From Adhaeribacter swui (GTDB taxonomy: Bacteria > Bacteroidota > Bacteroidia > Cytophagales > Hymenobacteraceae), in NCBI RefSeq assembly GCF_014217805.1, contig NZ_CP055156.1, positions 3,292,585-3,356,584 of the forward strand: a stretch of DNA of 64,000 nucleotides, written 5' to 3'. Made by a program: the position numbers and the translations under genes. This document shows positions 1 through 8,829 of this stretch, piece after piece (the first letter of the stretch is position 1; each line of letters starts with the position of its first letter). The notes beneath the pieces were generated by a model. That model worked only from the letters and a program-made list of their open reading frames with translations, searched no databases and had not been told where the DNA came from.

Positions 1-107
1 TGCAGCAAACTGGTAGCTACAAACCACGACAACGACGCAGCAAAAGCAGTTTTTACAATTTGTAATGTTAAACCAATCTTGTTTAGTATTGCAATAAGTT
101 TTTTCAT
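1..107 (-). CDS. N-terminal fragment of a probable FUSC / aromatic acid exporter-like membrane protein (runs off the window)
   Basis: Reading leftward from the ATG at 107-105 gives about 35 residues starting MKKLIAILNKIGLTLQIVKT, followed by a hydrophobic stretch rich in A, S and W before the window edge. A short basic start, then a K-T-A-hydrophobic first membrane helix, resembles the first helix of FUSC-type aromatic acid exporters. With only 35 residues the family assignment is an inference. The remainder of the gene lies outside the window. Confidence 0.5.
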   Translation of the reverse strand, partial: MKKLIAILNKIGLTLQIVKTAFAASLSWFVATSLL

Positions 108-377
108 GCCGTGCTTTTTACTTTTACTTTATTTAAAAGTTTATGTTTAGCCTGCCATCTTGTTAAAAAATAAATTTTTTAAAATAAAGTAATCCGATTA
201 ATTCTGGCCGCCAACAATGTGCCGTAGTGGGTGTGGCAGCACCTAATTGTACTATTTCGGCAATCATACAGGAGTAAAGAAAGGTTCAGCTAGAATATTA
301 TAAAAAGGCTAAGTAAGAAGCAGCTTAGAATAATATCTTTGTCCAGTATTGTCGTAAAAGCCCATTATAACATATAC

Positions 378-587
378 ATGGGCGTGAAACAAACAGATAA
401 TTTAAAAATACACTGGGAACCTGGTCAGCAATTAAATAAAATGCAGTTAGAAAAAACCATCAGTTACCTGGATACCTGCATTGAGGAAGAACAAAATATA
501 ACCAAAATGTTAGAATACTGTGTTATGAAAGTTGATTTGCTTAATGAGTTAATGCTTTTAGAAAATAATCACCACTTACGAATTTAA
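378..587 (+). CDS. small hypothetical protein (69 aa)
   Basis: I do not recognise this protein. It is acidic and probably helical, with an E/L/M-rich middle (LEKTISYLDTCIEEEQNITK) and no signal peptide or membrane segment. The frame is also open to a TTG at 339, but that TTG sits inside a promoter-like TATCTTTG (334-341, matching the Bacteroidota TAnnTTTG -7 element). I therefore prefer the ATG at 378. It lies 137 bp upstream of a single-domain response regulator on the same strand and could be co-transcribed with it. No function is proposed. Confidence 0.55.
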   Translation: MGVKQTDNLKIHWEPGQQLNKMQLEKTISYLDTCIEEEQNITKMLEYCVMKVDLLNELMLLENNHHLRI

Positions 588-724
588 TAACCTATAGCGG
601 ACAAGAAATTAGAATATACGTTTAGGTTGCTATTTATCTAAGTTGGTAAACGTAGGCTACGTTCTTTTATTTTTACTCTCCCGACCATCAAAATTCTTTA
701 TCAGAAAATCTAAACTGCCTAATT

Positions 725-1096
725 ATGATACTTATTGTAGACGACGACGATACCACTAGATACCTCATTAAAAGGGTAATCCGGAGTGTAGATCAGAAAA
801 ATCAGATTTTAACTGCCGGTAACGGCGAAGAAGCTTTATCGGTATTAAACCAGGTTTGTTCTTCCAATAATTGTCCGGATCTGGTTTTGCTGGATATAAA
901 CATGCCGGTAATGAATGGCTTTGAATTTTTGCAGGAGCTGCAAAATTCAGCGTTGTCGGAGTTACCGATGAAAATTGCTATTTTAACCACTTCTAATAAC
1001 CCTATCGATTATATTTTGGCTCATGAGTACCCGGTGGTGGCATTTCTGGAGAAACCCTTAACCGAAGACAAGTTTAAAAGTATAATGGCGGCTTAG
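725..1096 (+). CDS. stand-alone response regulator (CheY-like receiver domain)
   Basis: This 123-residue protein is a single receiver domain. The acidic cluster IVDDDDTTR (residues 4-12), the phospho-acceptor Asp57 in LLDINMPVMNGFEF, Thr88 in ILTTS and Lys110 in FLEKP are all in place, so phosphotransfer should be intact. There is no output domain, so it probably acts by protein-protein contact, as CheY or Rcp1 do. No histidine kinase is adjacent and its partner is unknown. A good terminator follows 26 bp after the stop. It resembles the second receiver at 14805-15164. Confidence 0.93.
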   Translation: MILIVDDDDTTRYLIKRVIRSVDQKNQILTAGNGEEALSVLNQVCSSNNCPDLVLLDINMPVMNGFEFLQELQNSALSELPMKIAILTTSNNPIDYILAHEYPVVAFLEKPLTEDKFKSIMAA

Positions 1097-1121
1097 ATGA
1101 AATAAATTTACTAAATCAGGT

Positions 1122-1153
1122 AAAGTCACTCGCAAGAGTGGCTTTTGTTTTTT
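1122..1153 (+). terminator. rho-independent terminator after the response regulator
   Basis: The stem GTCACTC (1125-1131) pairs with GAGTGGC (1136-1142) through a GCAA tetraloop and one G-T pair. It is followed by the T-rich run TTTTGTTTTTT. Confidence 0.8.
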
Positions 1154-1368
1154 ATGGCTTAATCGTATCATTAAATTTCCTAATAGTTTAGTAGGGCAAG
1201 TTAAACAGGCATGTAGCTTGGGCTTCCGAATACCAACGGGCAGTAGGGCTGTTTATTTAATAAGTACTAATTTTTAAATTTTTAAAATTCCAGGGCTGCT
1301 GTAAAGCTTTAAACTTACAATTTATATTTTAGCGCGATACTTTAGGCGCGAAACCATCGGGTATATAA

Positions 1369-2412
1369 ATGGAAGCAGCTAAACCAAACATCAGCGTTAC
1401 CCCCTGGGGCAACTACCAGGAACAAGAAGTATTCCTGATCCGCTGGGAAAATACAGACGGTAGTTACGTGGAGCTTACCAATTACGGGGCTACGCTCGTA
1501 TCGGTGGTGGTGCCAGAGAAAAGTGGGAAACTAAGTCCGGTGGTGTTGGGGTTCTCTGGTTTAGAGGCTTACTTGGAGGATAAGTGTTACGTAGGTTCTA
1601 CCATTGGTAGGTTTGCCAACCGTATTTCATCGGCCAGGTTTCAACTAAAAGGCGAGAAGTTTACCTTAGAACCCAATGATAAGCCTAATACCAATCACGG
1701 TGGCTTTCAAGGGTTCCATGCCAAAGTATTTAGCGTAGAAATCAACCCGGAAGCTGTTTCTTTTTTATTAACCAGTAAAGATGGTGAGGGTGGCTACCCT
1801 GGTACGTTAAACCTGAAAATAACTTACACCTGGAATGCAGCGCACGAACTTAGCATCCGCTATCAGGCCGTAACTGATAAACCTACCATCGCCAATTTCA
1901 CTAACCATGCGTATTTTAATTTATCCGGCACCAACCGCGACATGACCGACCATAAACTAACCGTGTACGCGGAACAAATGCTCGAAATGGCCGCAGATTT
2001 TCTGCCCACCGGCAAAATTATGAACTGCGGCAATCAAGCTTTTAACGCCACCAAAATAAAAGACCGCATTGCCCAAAGTAAAGGCATTTGCGCAGTAAAC
2101 GATTACTACATCTTAGCAGACAATAACAAAACAGATCGCCTAAAACACGCTTGTACCCTAGAGGAAGAAACCACGGGCCGGCGAATGGATGTTTTTACAA
2201 CTTACCCCGGAGTAATGGTGTATACCGGCGATTTTCTGAAGAGCAAATTTTACGGCCACACCCAAGCCGCATACCAGCCTTTCGACGGAATTTGCCTGGA
2301 GTGCCAGCATTATCCGGACAGCCCCAACCAACCGCATTTTCCCCCGGCTTACCTGGCTCCCGGCGAAACCTACGACGAAAGCATTTTATTTAAATTTAAG
2401 TTGAATGTTTAG
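1369..2412 (+). CDS. galM: galactose mutarotase (aldose 1-epimerase)
   Basis: The enzyme interconverts the alpha and beta anomers of galactose and other aldoses. At 347 residues it has the usual length. Family motifs are visible: GRFANRI (about 80-86), the substrate-binding NHGG (109-112), the probable general acid His180 in NFTNHAYFNLSG, and Glu311 in LECQHYPDSP as the probable base. No signal peptide is seen, so it is predicted cytoplasmic. It is convergent with the AraC-type regulator and 1.3 kb from a sugar/H+ symporter, which suggests one sugar-uptake module whose exact sugar is unknown. Confidence 0.93.
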   Translation: MEAAKPNISVTPWGNYQEQEVFLIRWENTDGSYVELTNYGATLVSVVVPEKSGKLSPVVLGFSGLEAYLEDKCYVGSTIGRFANRISSARFQLKGEKFTLEPNDKPNTNHGGFQGFHAKVFSVEINPEAVSFLLTSKDGEGGYPGTLNLKITYTWNAAHELSIRYQAVTDKPTIANFTNHAYFNLSGTNRDMTDHKLTVYAEQMLEMAADFLPTGKIMNCGNQAFNATKIKDRIAQSKGICAVNDYYILADNNKTDRLKHACTLEEETTGRRMDVFTTYPGVMVYTGDFLKSKFYGHTQAAYQPFDGICLECQHYPDSPNQPHFPPAYLAPGETYDESILFKFKLNV

Positions 2413-2512
2413 GTTGAAAAAGCCTAAATAAAATAAGTATTCCTTCTGGTTAAGCTACTCCGCCGCTGTAAAATTTAAAAAAACACAGAGCAGCCTAATG
2501 CGTTTCTGGTGG

Positions 2513-3406
2513 CTATTTAATCTTCTTGTGCAGTTTTTTGTACCGGGATGGAGGCATGCCAATTACCTTACGGAATAAGCGGGAAAAGTAAAAAGGATCG
2601 TCGATGCTGAGTTCAGCGCAAATTTCTTTAATGCTTTTTTCGGTGAAGTATAAGTACTGACAGGATTTCTGAATTTTAAGGTGATTGAAATAATTTATGG
2701 GCGAAGATCCCGTCTTTTTTTTAAAAATCCGGCAATAATGCGGCACCGAAATCTTTTGTTGCCGGGCCAGCGCCTCGATCTCTAAGGGCAAATGTAAATT
2801 CGCCTTCATGTACTTAATTGAGTTACTTACCGCATCCAGATCGTACAGGGCGGGATTGGCTGCTTTGTAATAAATAACCGAAGTAATAAAATCCAGCAGG
2901 TTCAGGTTTGCGATTTCCAGTTCCTTTTCCTGATGACTGCTCTCCAGAATGGCATAAATCTGCTCGAACTGATTAATCCGGCTTTCTTCAAAAGGAATGG
3001 GCTGCACCTGGGGTGTATTATCTAGCAACGAACGCTCGTAAACCTGGCTGGCCAAATTGCCGGTAAAGTGCACCCAGTATATACTCCAGGGATTGGGCAA
3101 ACTGCTCCAATAGCGGTGCCGGGTATTTTTCGGAATAATAAAATACGTGTTGGGCTCCAGTTGGTATTCGGTATCGTTTAAAGTAATATACCCCAGACCT
3201 TCGGTGCAATAAAAAAAGATGTATTCCGCGCAGCCTTGTTCTCTTTCAATTTCGTGGTACTCCGCCCGGGGGTAATGGCCCATGGCTGTAAGGTAAAAAT
3301 TATTAATGATTGGATTTTGCATAATGGTTTGCTGAATTTCCGGGGGGAGCACGAATAAACGCTGCCCCAGAAAACCTTCTTTTATTCCTCTTTTCTGATC
3401 CGCCAT
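2513..3406 (-). CDS. AraC-family transcriptional regulator
   Basis: The 297-residue protein has an N-terminal cupin-like sensor region (about 30-160, with an H-RYW-rich sugar-pocket-type segment near 100) and a C-terminal double helix-turn-helix (about 195-295). The latter contains the family signature DPFYFSRLFRKVIGMPPSRYK. It is divergent from the sugar symporter at 3737 across a 330-bp spacer holding inverted repeats. It is therefore the likely regulator of the symporter and DUF5107 genes, by analogy with AraC, RhaS or MelR. The effector sugar cannot be read from sequence. Confidence 0.93.
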   Translation of the reverse strand: MADQKRGIKEGFLGQRLFVLPPEIQQTIMQNPIINNFYLTAMGHYPRAEYHEIEREQGCAEYIFFYCTEGLGYITLNDTEYQLEPNTYFIIPKNTRHRYWSSLPNPWSIYWVHFTGNLASQVYERSLLDNTPQVQPIPFEESRINQFEQIYAILESSHQEKELEIANLNLLDFITSVIYYKAANPALYDLDAVSNSIKYMKANLHLPLEIEALARQQKISVPHYCRIFKKKTGSSPINYFNHLKIQKSCQYLYFTEKSIKEICAELSIDDPFYFSRLFRKVIGMPPSRYKKLHKKIK

Positions 3407-3564
3407 TTTTTAAAAAAATAGTATATTTAAACCTGCTCGTTGTTAATTCTGCAATATTCTCTAGTTTGTTTTACTCTGTTTAAGGGTAAGAAACAAGGAT
3501 AATATAATCTATATCATTTGCGGCTTTAAAAATAAGGATACCAGATTTAGTTATCAGTCATTTT

Positions 3565-3675
3565 GGTAAATAATCTTATAATGGAGCATCAATGCAGGGA
3601 AGTAAACAATGGTAAGCTTGCCTTTGCTATCCTGAGAAACAATTCTGCTCAGGATAATATTATCCATTATTTACC
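3565..3675. promoter_or_regulatory. inverted repeats in the araC-like / sugar symporter divergent spacer
   Basis: Two nested inverted repeats are visible. GGTAAATAAT at 3565-3574 is repeated as its exact complement ATTATTTACC at 3666-3675. Between them TATCCTGAG (3628-3636) pairs with CTCAGGATA (3648-3656). They occupy most of the spacer between the divergent regulator and transporter genes, as expected for operators, although a hairpin in the leader is also possible. The rest of the 330-bp gap holds nothing else I can name. Confidence 0.4.
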
Positions 3676-3736
3676 TTCCTTTGTCCATGTTGCTTTATCT
3701 GTAAATTCCTCAATTTTAAAAAATTAATACTGCCTT

Positions 3737-5080
3737 ATGACTACACCGGAAAAGTTTAACAATTCTTATATCGTCGGCATTTCCTTTGTCTCGGCTTTGG
3801 GTGGCTACCTGTTCGGGTTCGACTTTGCGGTAATTTCCGGAGCCTTGCCTTTTCTGCGGTCGCAGTTTAATCTCAATGCCGTGTGGGAAGGTTTTCTAAC
3901 CGGATCCTTGGCTTTGGGTTGTATTGTGGGCTGCCTCATTGCCGGGGGGCTGGCCGAAAAGTACGGGCGCAAGCCAGGTTTAATGCTGGCGGCTTTAATA
4001 TTTACGGTGTCCTCGGTGGCGATTGCGCTGGCGGGGAATCTTACGGTTTTTGTTTTGCTGCGCTTCATGGCCGGAATTGGGGTAGGCATGGCCTCCATGT
4101 TGTGCCCCATGTACATTGCCGAAATATCGCCGGCCGAAGTCCGGGGACGGAACGTAGCCATTAACCAGTTAACCGTAGTAATTGGTATTCTGGTAACCAA
4201 CCTGGTGAATTATTTTCTGGCAGATGGTGGTCCGGATGCTTGGCGCTGGATGTTTGGTTTAGGGGCGGTGCCTTCGGTTATTTTTATTTTTGGCGTGCTT
4301 TGGATACCCGAAAGTCCACGATGGCTGATAAAAGTGGGCCAAACGGAGAAAGCCAATCTGGTACTACATAAAATCGGCTCGGCCGCATTTGCTTCGTCTA
4401 CGCGTCTAGCCATTGAGCAATCGCTTACGGGCGTCAAAAAGCAATCATTCCGGGCAGTTTTTGAAAAAGGAGTACGGCCGGCCGTCACTGTCGGGATTAT
4501 TCTGGCGGTATTTCAACAGCTCTGCGGTATTAACGTGGTGTTTAATTATACCTCCACTATTTTTGAATCGGTGGGCGCTAACCTCGACCGGCAATTATTC
4601 GAAACCGTGGCCATTGGGGTGGTAAATTTGCTTTTCACGCTGCTGGCCATGTGGCAGGTAGATAAACTAGGGCGCCGGCCTTTGATGTTAATTGGCTCCA
4701 TTGGCTTATCAGTTATTTATATTATTCTGGCGTTTCTGCTGCAAAATCAATATTCGGCGGGCCTGGTGTCCGTTTTTGTGCTGCTGGCCATTTGCACTTA
4801 CGCCGTGTCGTTGGCGCCGGTAACCTGGGTGCTGATCTCCGAAATATTTCCGAATAAAATCCGGGGCGTGGCTTCCTCGGTAGCCATTGTTTCGTTGTGG
4901 GCGGCCTACTTTGTGCTGGTATTTACCTTCCCGATTCTGGCGGAGCAACTCGGTACTTTTGGTCCTTTTTACCTGTATGCCGCTATTTGCCTGGCCGGCT
5001 TTTTATTTGTGCTGTTCCGGGTAAAAGAAACCAAGGGCCAAACCTTAGAAGAATTAGAACACACTTTAGTCAGACATTAA
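3737..5080 (+). CDS. MFS sugar/H+ symporter (sugar porter family)
   Basis: This is a 447-residue inner-membrane transporter with about 12 hydrophobic segments. Sugar-porter motifs appear in order: GGYLFGFDFAVISGA near the N-terminus, the loop EKYGRKPG, VRGRNVAINQ, PESPRWL, QQLCGINVVFNYT, DKLGRRPL, PVTWVLISEIFPNKIRG and the C-terminal ETKGQTLEELE. This places it with XylE, GalP and AraE-like proton symporters. The DUF5107-TPR gene starts 12 bp after its stop, so the two form an operon. Substrate is not determined; the nearby galM makes galactose, arabinose or a related sugar reasonable. Confidence 0.94.
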   Translation: MTTPEKFNNSYIVGISFVSALGGYLFGFDFAVISGALPFLRSQFNLNAVWEGFLTGSLALGCIVGCLIAGGLAEKYGRKPGLMLAALIFTVSSVAIALAGNLTVFVLLRFMAGIGVGMASMLCPMYIAEISPAEVRGRNVAINQLTVVIGILVTNLVNYFLADGGPDAWRWMFGLGAVPSVIFIFGVLWIPESPRWLIKVGQTEKANLVLHKIGSAAFASSTRLAIEQSLTGVKKQSFRAVFEKGVRPAVTVGIILAVFQQLCGINVVFNYTSTIFESVGANLDRQLFETVAIGVVNLLFTLLAMWQVDKLGRRPLMLIGSIGLSVIYIILAFLLQNQYSAGLVSVFVLLAICTYAVSLAPVTWVLISEIFPNKIRGVASSVAIVSLWAAYFVLVFTFPILAEQLGTFGPFYLYAAICLAGFLFVLFRVKETKGQTLEELEHTLVRH

Positions 5081-5092
5081 TCCTGGTAGCTC

Positions 5093-8000
5093 ATGGAAAA
5101 CTTATTTGTACAGGCGTGGGAAGAGAAAGTAACCATCCCGACCTACGGTATTGGCCAGCCCGATAAAAACCCCATGTTTTTTGAAAAAAGAGTATACCAA
5201 GGTAGCAGCGGCGTGGTGTATCCCAATCCGGTAATCGAAAAAATATTCGACGAAAAACAAGATCAAGAATATCACGCGCTTTTTCTGGAGAATAAATTTT
5301 TAAAAATTATGATTCTGCCGGAGCTGGGCGGGCGGGTGCAAATGGCTTACGATAAAATTAAACAAAGGCATTTCATCTACTACAACCAGGTAATTAAGCC
5401 TGCTTTGGTGGGGTTAACCGGGCCCTGGATTTCGGGGGGCATTGAGTTTAACTGGCCCCAGCACCACCGGCCCAGCACCTTCGAACCCGTTGATTTTAAA
5501 CTGGAAGAAAACCCGGACGGTAGCAAAACCGTGTGGGTGAACGAGGTGGAACGCATGTTTCACACCAAAGGCATGGCCGGTTTTACCTTGTACCCCGACA
5601 AAGCTTACCTCGAAATTAAAGCCAAATTATTCAACCGCTCGGCTTTGCCGCAAACCTTTTTGTGGTGGGCCAATCCGGCCGTAAAAGTAAACGATTATTA
5701 CCAGTCCGTTTTTCCGCCGGATGTAAATGCCGTTTTCGACCACGGCAAGCGCGATGTATCTACTTTCCCAATTGCCACGGGTACGTATTACAAAGTAGAT
5801 TATTCGCCGGGTACAGATATTTCCATGTACAAAAATATTCCGGTGCCTACTTCGTACATGGCCATTAACTCCGATTACGATTTTGTGGGCGGTTACGAGC
5901 ACGATACCCAGGCGGGCGTGTTGCACGTGGCTAACCACCACGTATCGCCGGGCAAAAAACAATGGACCTGGGGGCACAGCGATTTCGGCCAGGCCTGGGA
6001 CCGCAACCTAACCGACGAAGACGGGCCGTATATTGAGTTAATGACGGGCGTTTTTACCGATAATCAGCCCGATTTTAGCTGGCTGATGCCCTACGAAGAA
6101 AAATCGTTTACCCAGTATTTTCTGCCTTACCGTGAATTAGGCGTTGTGAAAAATGCAACCAAAGATTTGCTGGTTTCAATAGCCAATGCCGAAAGTAGTA
6201 TTCAGGTAAAAGTATTTGCTACTTCCGGGCAAAAGCAACTGCAGTTAGAGGTTCGGTATAAAGAGCAAAACTGGGAAGAAACGATCTCCCTTTCCCCGGA
6301 AGAAGTCTATACCAAAGAGTTATTGGTAGGCGAAGATTTCAGGGAGGAAGAACTGTTCCTGGCAATTTACGCTGCTTCCGGTAAGGAGCTGATCCGGTAC
6401 GAGCCGGCCAAAAACAAGAAAAATGCGATTCCGGAACCCGCTAAACCCGCTTTGCTGCCAGATGAGATCGATAGCAATGAGCAGTTATTTTTAACCGGGC
6501 AACACCTGGAACAATACCGCCATGCCACGTATAGTCCGGTGCCGTATTACCAGAAAGCGCTGGAAAGAGAACCCGGCGACATCCGGAACAATAATGCTTT
6601 AGGTTTATGGTATTTGCGCCGCGGCCAATTCGCTAAAAGCGAAGCATTTTTTAGGAAAGCCATAGCAACCGGCACCCAGCTTAACCCGAACCCCAATGAC
6701 AGCGAGCCTTACTACAATTTAGGTTTATGCCTGTATTACCTCGACCGGTCGGATGAAGCCTACGAAGCATTTTACAAAGCCACCTGGAGCAACGCCTGGA
6801 AAGATACCGGCTATTTTTCGGTAGCCCGGATTGATCTCCGCCGCGGAAATTACGAAGATGCTTTGCAGCACAGTAATCTGGCTTTGGAAAGAAATGTAAA
6901 CAACAGCAAAGCCTACGTAATTAAAGCGGCCGCTCTAAGGTATTTAGGCAAAACCGAAGAAGCGCTTATTGTTTGTGAAGAAGCTTTAAAACGGGATGGT
7001 TTCAACCTGGGCGCGTTGTTTGAGAAAATACAAATTTTTAAAAAAACTAACCAACTGGCAGATGCGGAACAATGCCAGAAAGAACTGTTGGATTTATCCC
7101 GGGGTTACGCGCAAAACTTTATCGAATACGCCCTAGATTACGCCGCCGCGGGTTTATTCCAGGAGGCAACGGAATTAGTAAGTCTGGCGGTAAAAGAGGA
7201 TGCTACAAACCCGATGGTGTTTTACTGTTTAGGTGCCTTTACCTATTACCTAAACCAGGAAACCGAAGCGCTTGCTTATTTTAAAAAAGCGGCGCAATCC
7301 AATCCGTATTTGTGTTTCCCGAACCGGCTCGACGAGATTAAAATCTTAACCTTAGCGATTAAGGTAAACCCTACCGATGCCATGGCCCCGTACTACCTGG
7401 GCAATTTGTTCTACGACAAACGCCAGTACGACGAAGCTATCTCTTACTGGGAGCAATCCGTTACCTTAAACCCCGATTTTCCCACGGCTCTCCGGAATTT
7501 AGGCATTGCTTATTTTAATAAGCAAAACAACCCCGAAGCCGCTTTAACTTGTTTTGAAAAAGCCTTTGCCCTGGATAAAACCGATGCCCGGGTTTTAATG
7601 GAACTGGACCAATTGTACAAACGCTTAAACTGCGACCCGCAGCAACGCCTCCAGTTTTTAGAGGAAAACTGGGAAACGGCGCAGCAACGCGACGACCTGT
7701 ACCTGGAGGTTATTGCGGCCTGTAACTTTTTAGGGCAATACGAAAAAGCTTTTGAGCTGCTATCCCGGCGGCAATTTCACCCCTGGGAGGGCGGCGAAGG
7801 CAAAGTTTCCGGCCAGTACACCTACTGCCTGATCCAAATGGCCAAACAGAAAATAACTCAGGTCGAATTTTCGGAAGCCATTACCTTGCTGGAGAAAGCC
7901 CAGGTATACCCGCATAACCTAGGTGAAGGTAAACTTTTCGGGGCACAGGAAAACGATATTTTTTATTTCCTGGGTTGCGCCTATGAGGGATTAAAACAGG

Positions 8001-8476
8001 AAGATAAAGCGCAGGAATTTTTAAAAAAAGCTACCCAAGGCCTCGACGAACCCACCGCCGCTGTATTTTACAACGACCAGCAACCCGATAAAATCTTTTA
8101 CCAGGGTTTGGCCCATAAAAAGTTACAAGAACAGGCTAAAGCCCAGCAGAAATTTGAAAGTTTAATTAACTACGCCAATACGCACCTCCACGACGAAGTG
8201 ACTATTGACTATTTCGCCGTATCGCTGCCTAATTTATTAATCTTTGACGATGATTTGAACCAGAGAAATCAAATTCATTGCCGTTTTATGCGCGGCTTAG
8301 GCTACTTGGGTTTAGAAGAAAAAGAAAAAGTGCGGGAAGAGTTTGAAACCATCTTAGCTCTGGATGCCGAACATTTTGGCGCCCGGTGTCATTTAGAAAT
8401 GCTCCAGGGTAGCTTGCCGGTAAATAGTTCCTTGGTTACTTCTATAACGGCAAAGGCTACTTCTTTTCCGAGGTAA
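5093..8476 (+). CDS. DUF5107 domain-containing tetratricopeptide-repeat protein
   Basis: This is a 1127-residue cytoplasmic-looking protein. Residues 1 to about 350 form a DUF5107 region, a beta-sandwich related in fold to galactose mutarotases, with motifs such as PELGGRVQMAYDK and WISGGIEFNWPQHH. Residues about 470-1090 are TPR helices (for example PYYNLGLCLYYLDRSDEAYEAFYKA and APYYLGNLFYDKRQYDEAISYWEQ). The family is common next to sugar transporters, but its activity is not established as far as I know. It is co-transcribed with the symporter. The last ~16 residues overlap, out of frame, a fragment of another coding sequence, so its native C-terminus may have been replaced. Confidence 0.9.
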   Translation: MENLFVQAWEEKVTIPTYGIGQPDKNPMFFEKRVYQGSSGVVYPNPVIEKIFDEKQDQEYHALFLENKFLKIMILPELGGRVQMAYDKIKQRHFIYYNQVIKPALVGLTGPWISGGIEFNWPQHHRPSTFEPVDFKLEENPDGSKTVWVNEVERMFHTKGMAGFTLYPDKAYLEIKAKLFNRSALPQTFLWWANPAVKVNDYYQSVFPPDVNAVFDHGKRDVSTFPIATGTYYKVDYSPGTDISMYKNIPVPTSYMAINSDYDFVGGYEHDTQAGVLHVANHHVSPGKKQWTWGHSDFGQAWDRNLTDEDGPYIELMTGVFTDNQPDFSWLMPYEEKSFTQYFLPYRELGVVKNATKDLLVSIANAESSIQVKVFATSGQKQLQLEVRYKEQNWEETISLSPEEVYTKELLVGEDFREEELFLAIYAASGKELIRYEPAKNKKNAIPEPAKPALLPDEIDSNEQLFLTGQHLEQYRHATYSPVPYYQKALEREPGDIRNNNALGLWYLRRGQFAKSEAFFRKAIATGTQLNPNPNDSEPYYNLGLCLYYLDRSDEAYEAFYKATWSNAWKDTGYFSVARIDLRRGNYEDALQHSNLALERNVNNSKAYVIKAAALRYLGKTEEALIVCEEALKRDGFNLGALFEKIQIFKKTNQLADAEQCQKELLDLSRGYAQNFIEYALDYAAAGLFQEATELVSLAVKEDATNPMVFYCLGAFTYYLNQETEALAYFKKAAQSNPYLCFPNRLDEIKILTLAIKVNPTDAMAPYYLGNLFYDKRQYDEAISYWEQSVTLNPDFPTALRNLGIAYFNKQNNPEAALTCFEKAFALDKTDARVLMELDQLYKRLNCDPQQRLQFLEENWETAQQRDDLYLEVIAACNFLGQYEKAFELLSRRQFHPWEGGEGKVSGQYTYCLIQMAKQKITQVEFSEAITLLEKAQVYPHNLGEGKLFGAQENDIFYFLGCAYEGLKQEDKAQEFLKKATQGLDEPTAAVFYNDQQPDKIFYQGLAHKKLQEQAKAQQKFESLINYANTHLHDEVTIDYFAVSLPNLLIFDDDLNQRNQIHCRFMRGLGYLGLEEKEKVREEFETILALDAEHFGARCHLEMLQGSLPVNSSLVTSITAKATSFPR

Positions 8477-8604
8477 GTATTAGCAGCAACCAGGTGAGCC
8501 TCAATTTTATGGCGCCGCTGGTTTCGAATAAAGTAGATATTGGCAGAACCGGTGATAAACGGATGTTATTTGTGCCTTTCAATACCGACATCTTTATTCG
8601 GTAA
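8428..8604 (+). pseudogene. fragment of a second coding sequence overlapping the 3' end of the DUF5107 gene
   Basis: In the +2 frame relative to the DUF5107 gene, 58 codons are open and end at TAA 8602-8604. They read like real protein: aromatic YFYNGKGYFF, then an alternating beta-strand pattern, FMAPLVSNKVDIGRTGDKRM and LFVPFNTDIFIR. No plausible start codon is present and the frame is closed just upstream (TAG at 8425-8427). It looks like the remaining piece of an exported or carbohydrate-active protein joined to the TPR gene by a deletion. The family is not identified. Confidence 0.5.
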
Positions 8605-8659
8605 ATTTTCCGGCGCCAGCGTAAAATTATCCAAAATATACGTTGACTTATTTACTAGT

Positions 8660-8720
8660 ATTTTTTACATAAAAGAATAGAGACAAAACTTCGGCTCTAT
8701 TCTTTTATGCATTTTTTAAA
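8660..8720. terminator. strong bidirectional terminator
   Basis: CATAAAAGAATAGAG (8668-8682) pairs perfectly with its complement at 8695-8709, a 15-bp stem with a 12-nt loop. A T-rich tract follows on both strands. It separates the sugar operon from the convergent alcohol dehydrogenase gene. The rest of the 8477-8829 gap holds the coding fragment described separately. Confidence 0.85.
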
Positions 8721-8829
8721 TTTTTGCAGTTTTGTTAGCTGCGTTTTGAGAAAAGCTTTCCAATTTTAGTTTTCTGGTTAGTAGTACACGCGGAAATCAA
8801 ACCGGGTGAAGCCTCACTGTTGAAAAGCT

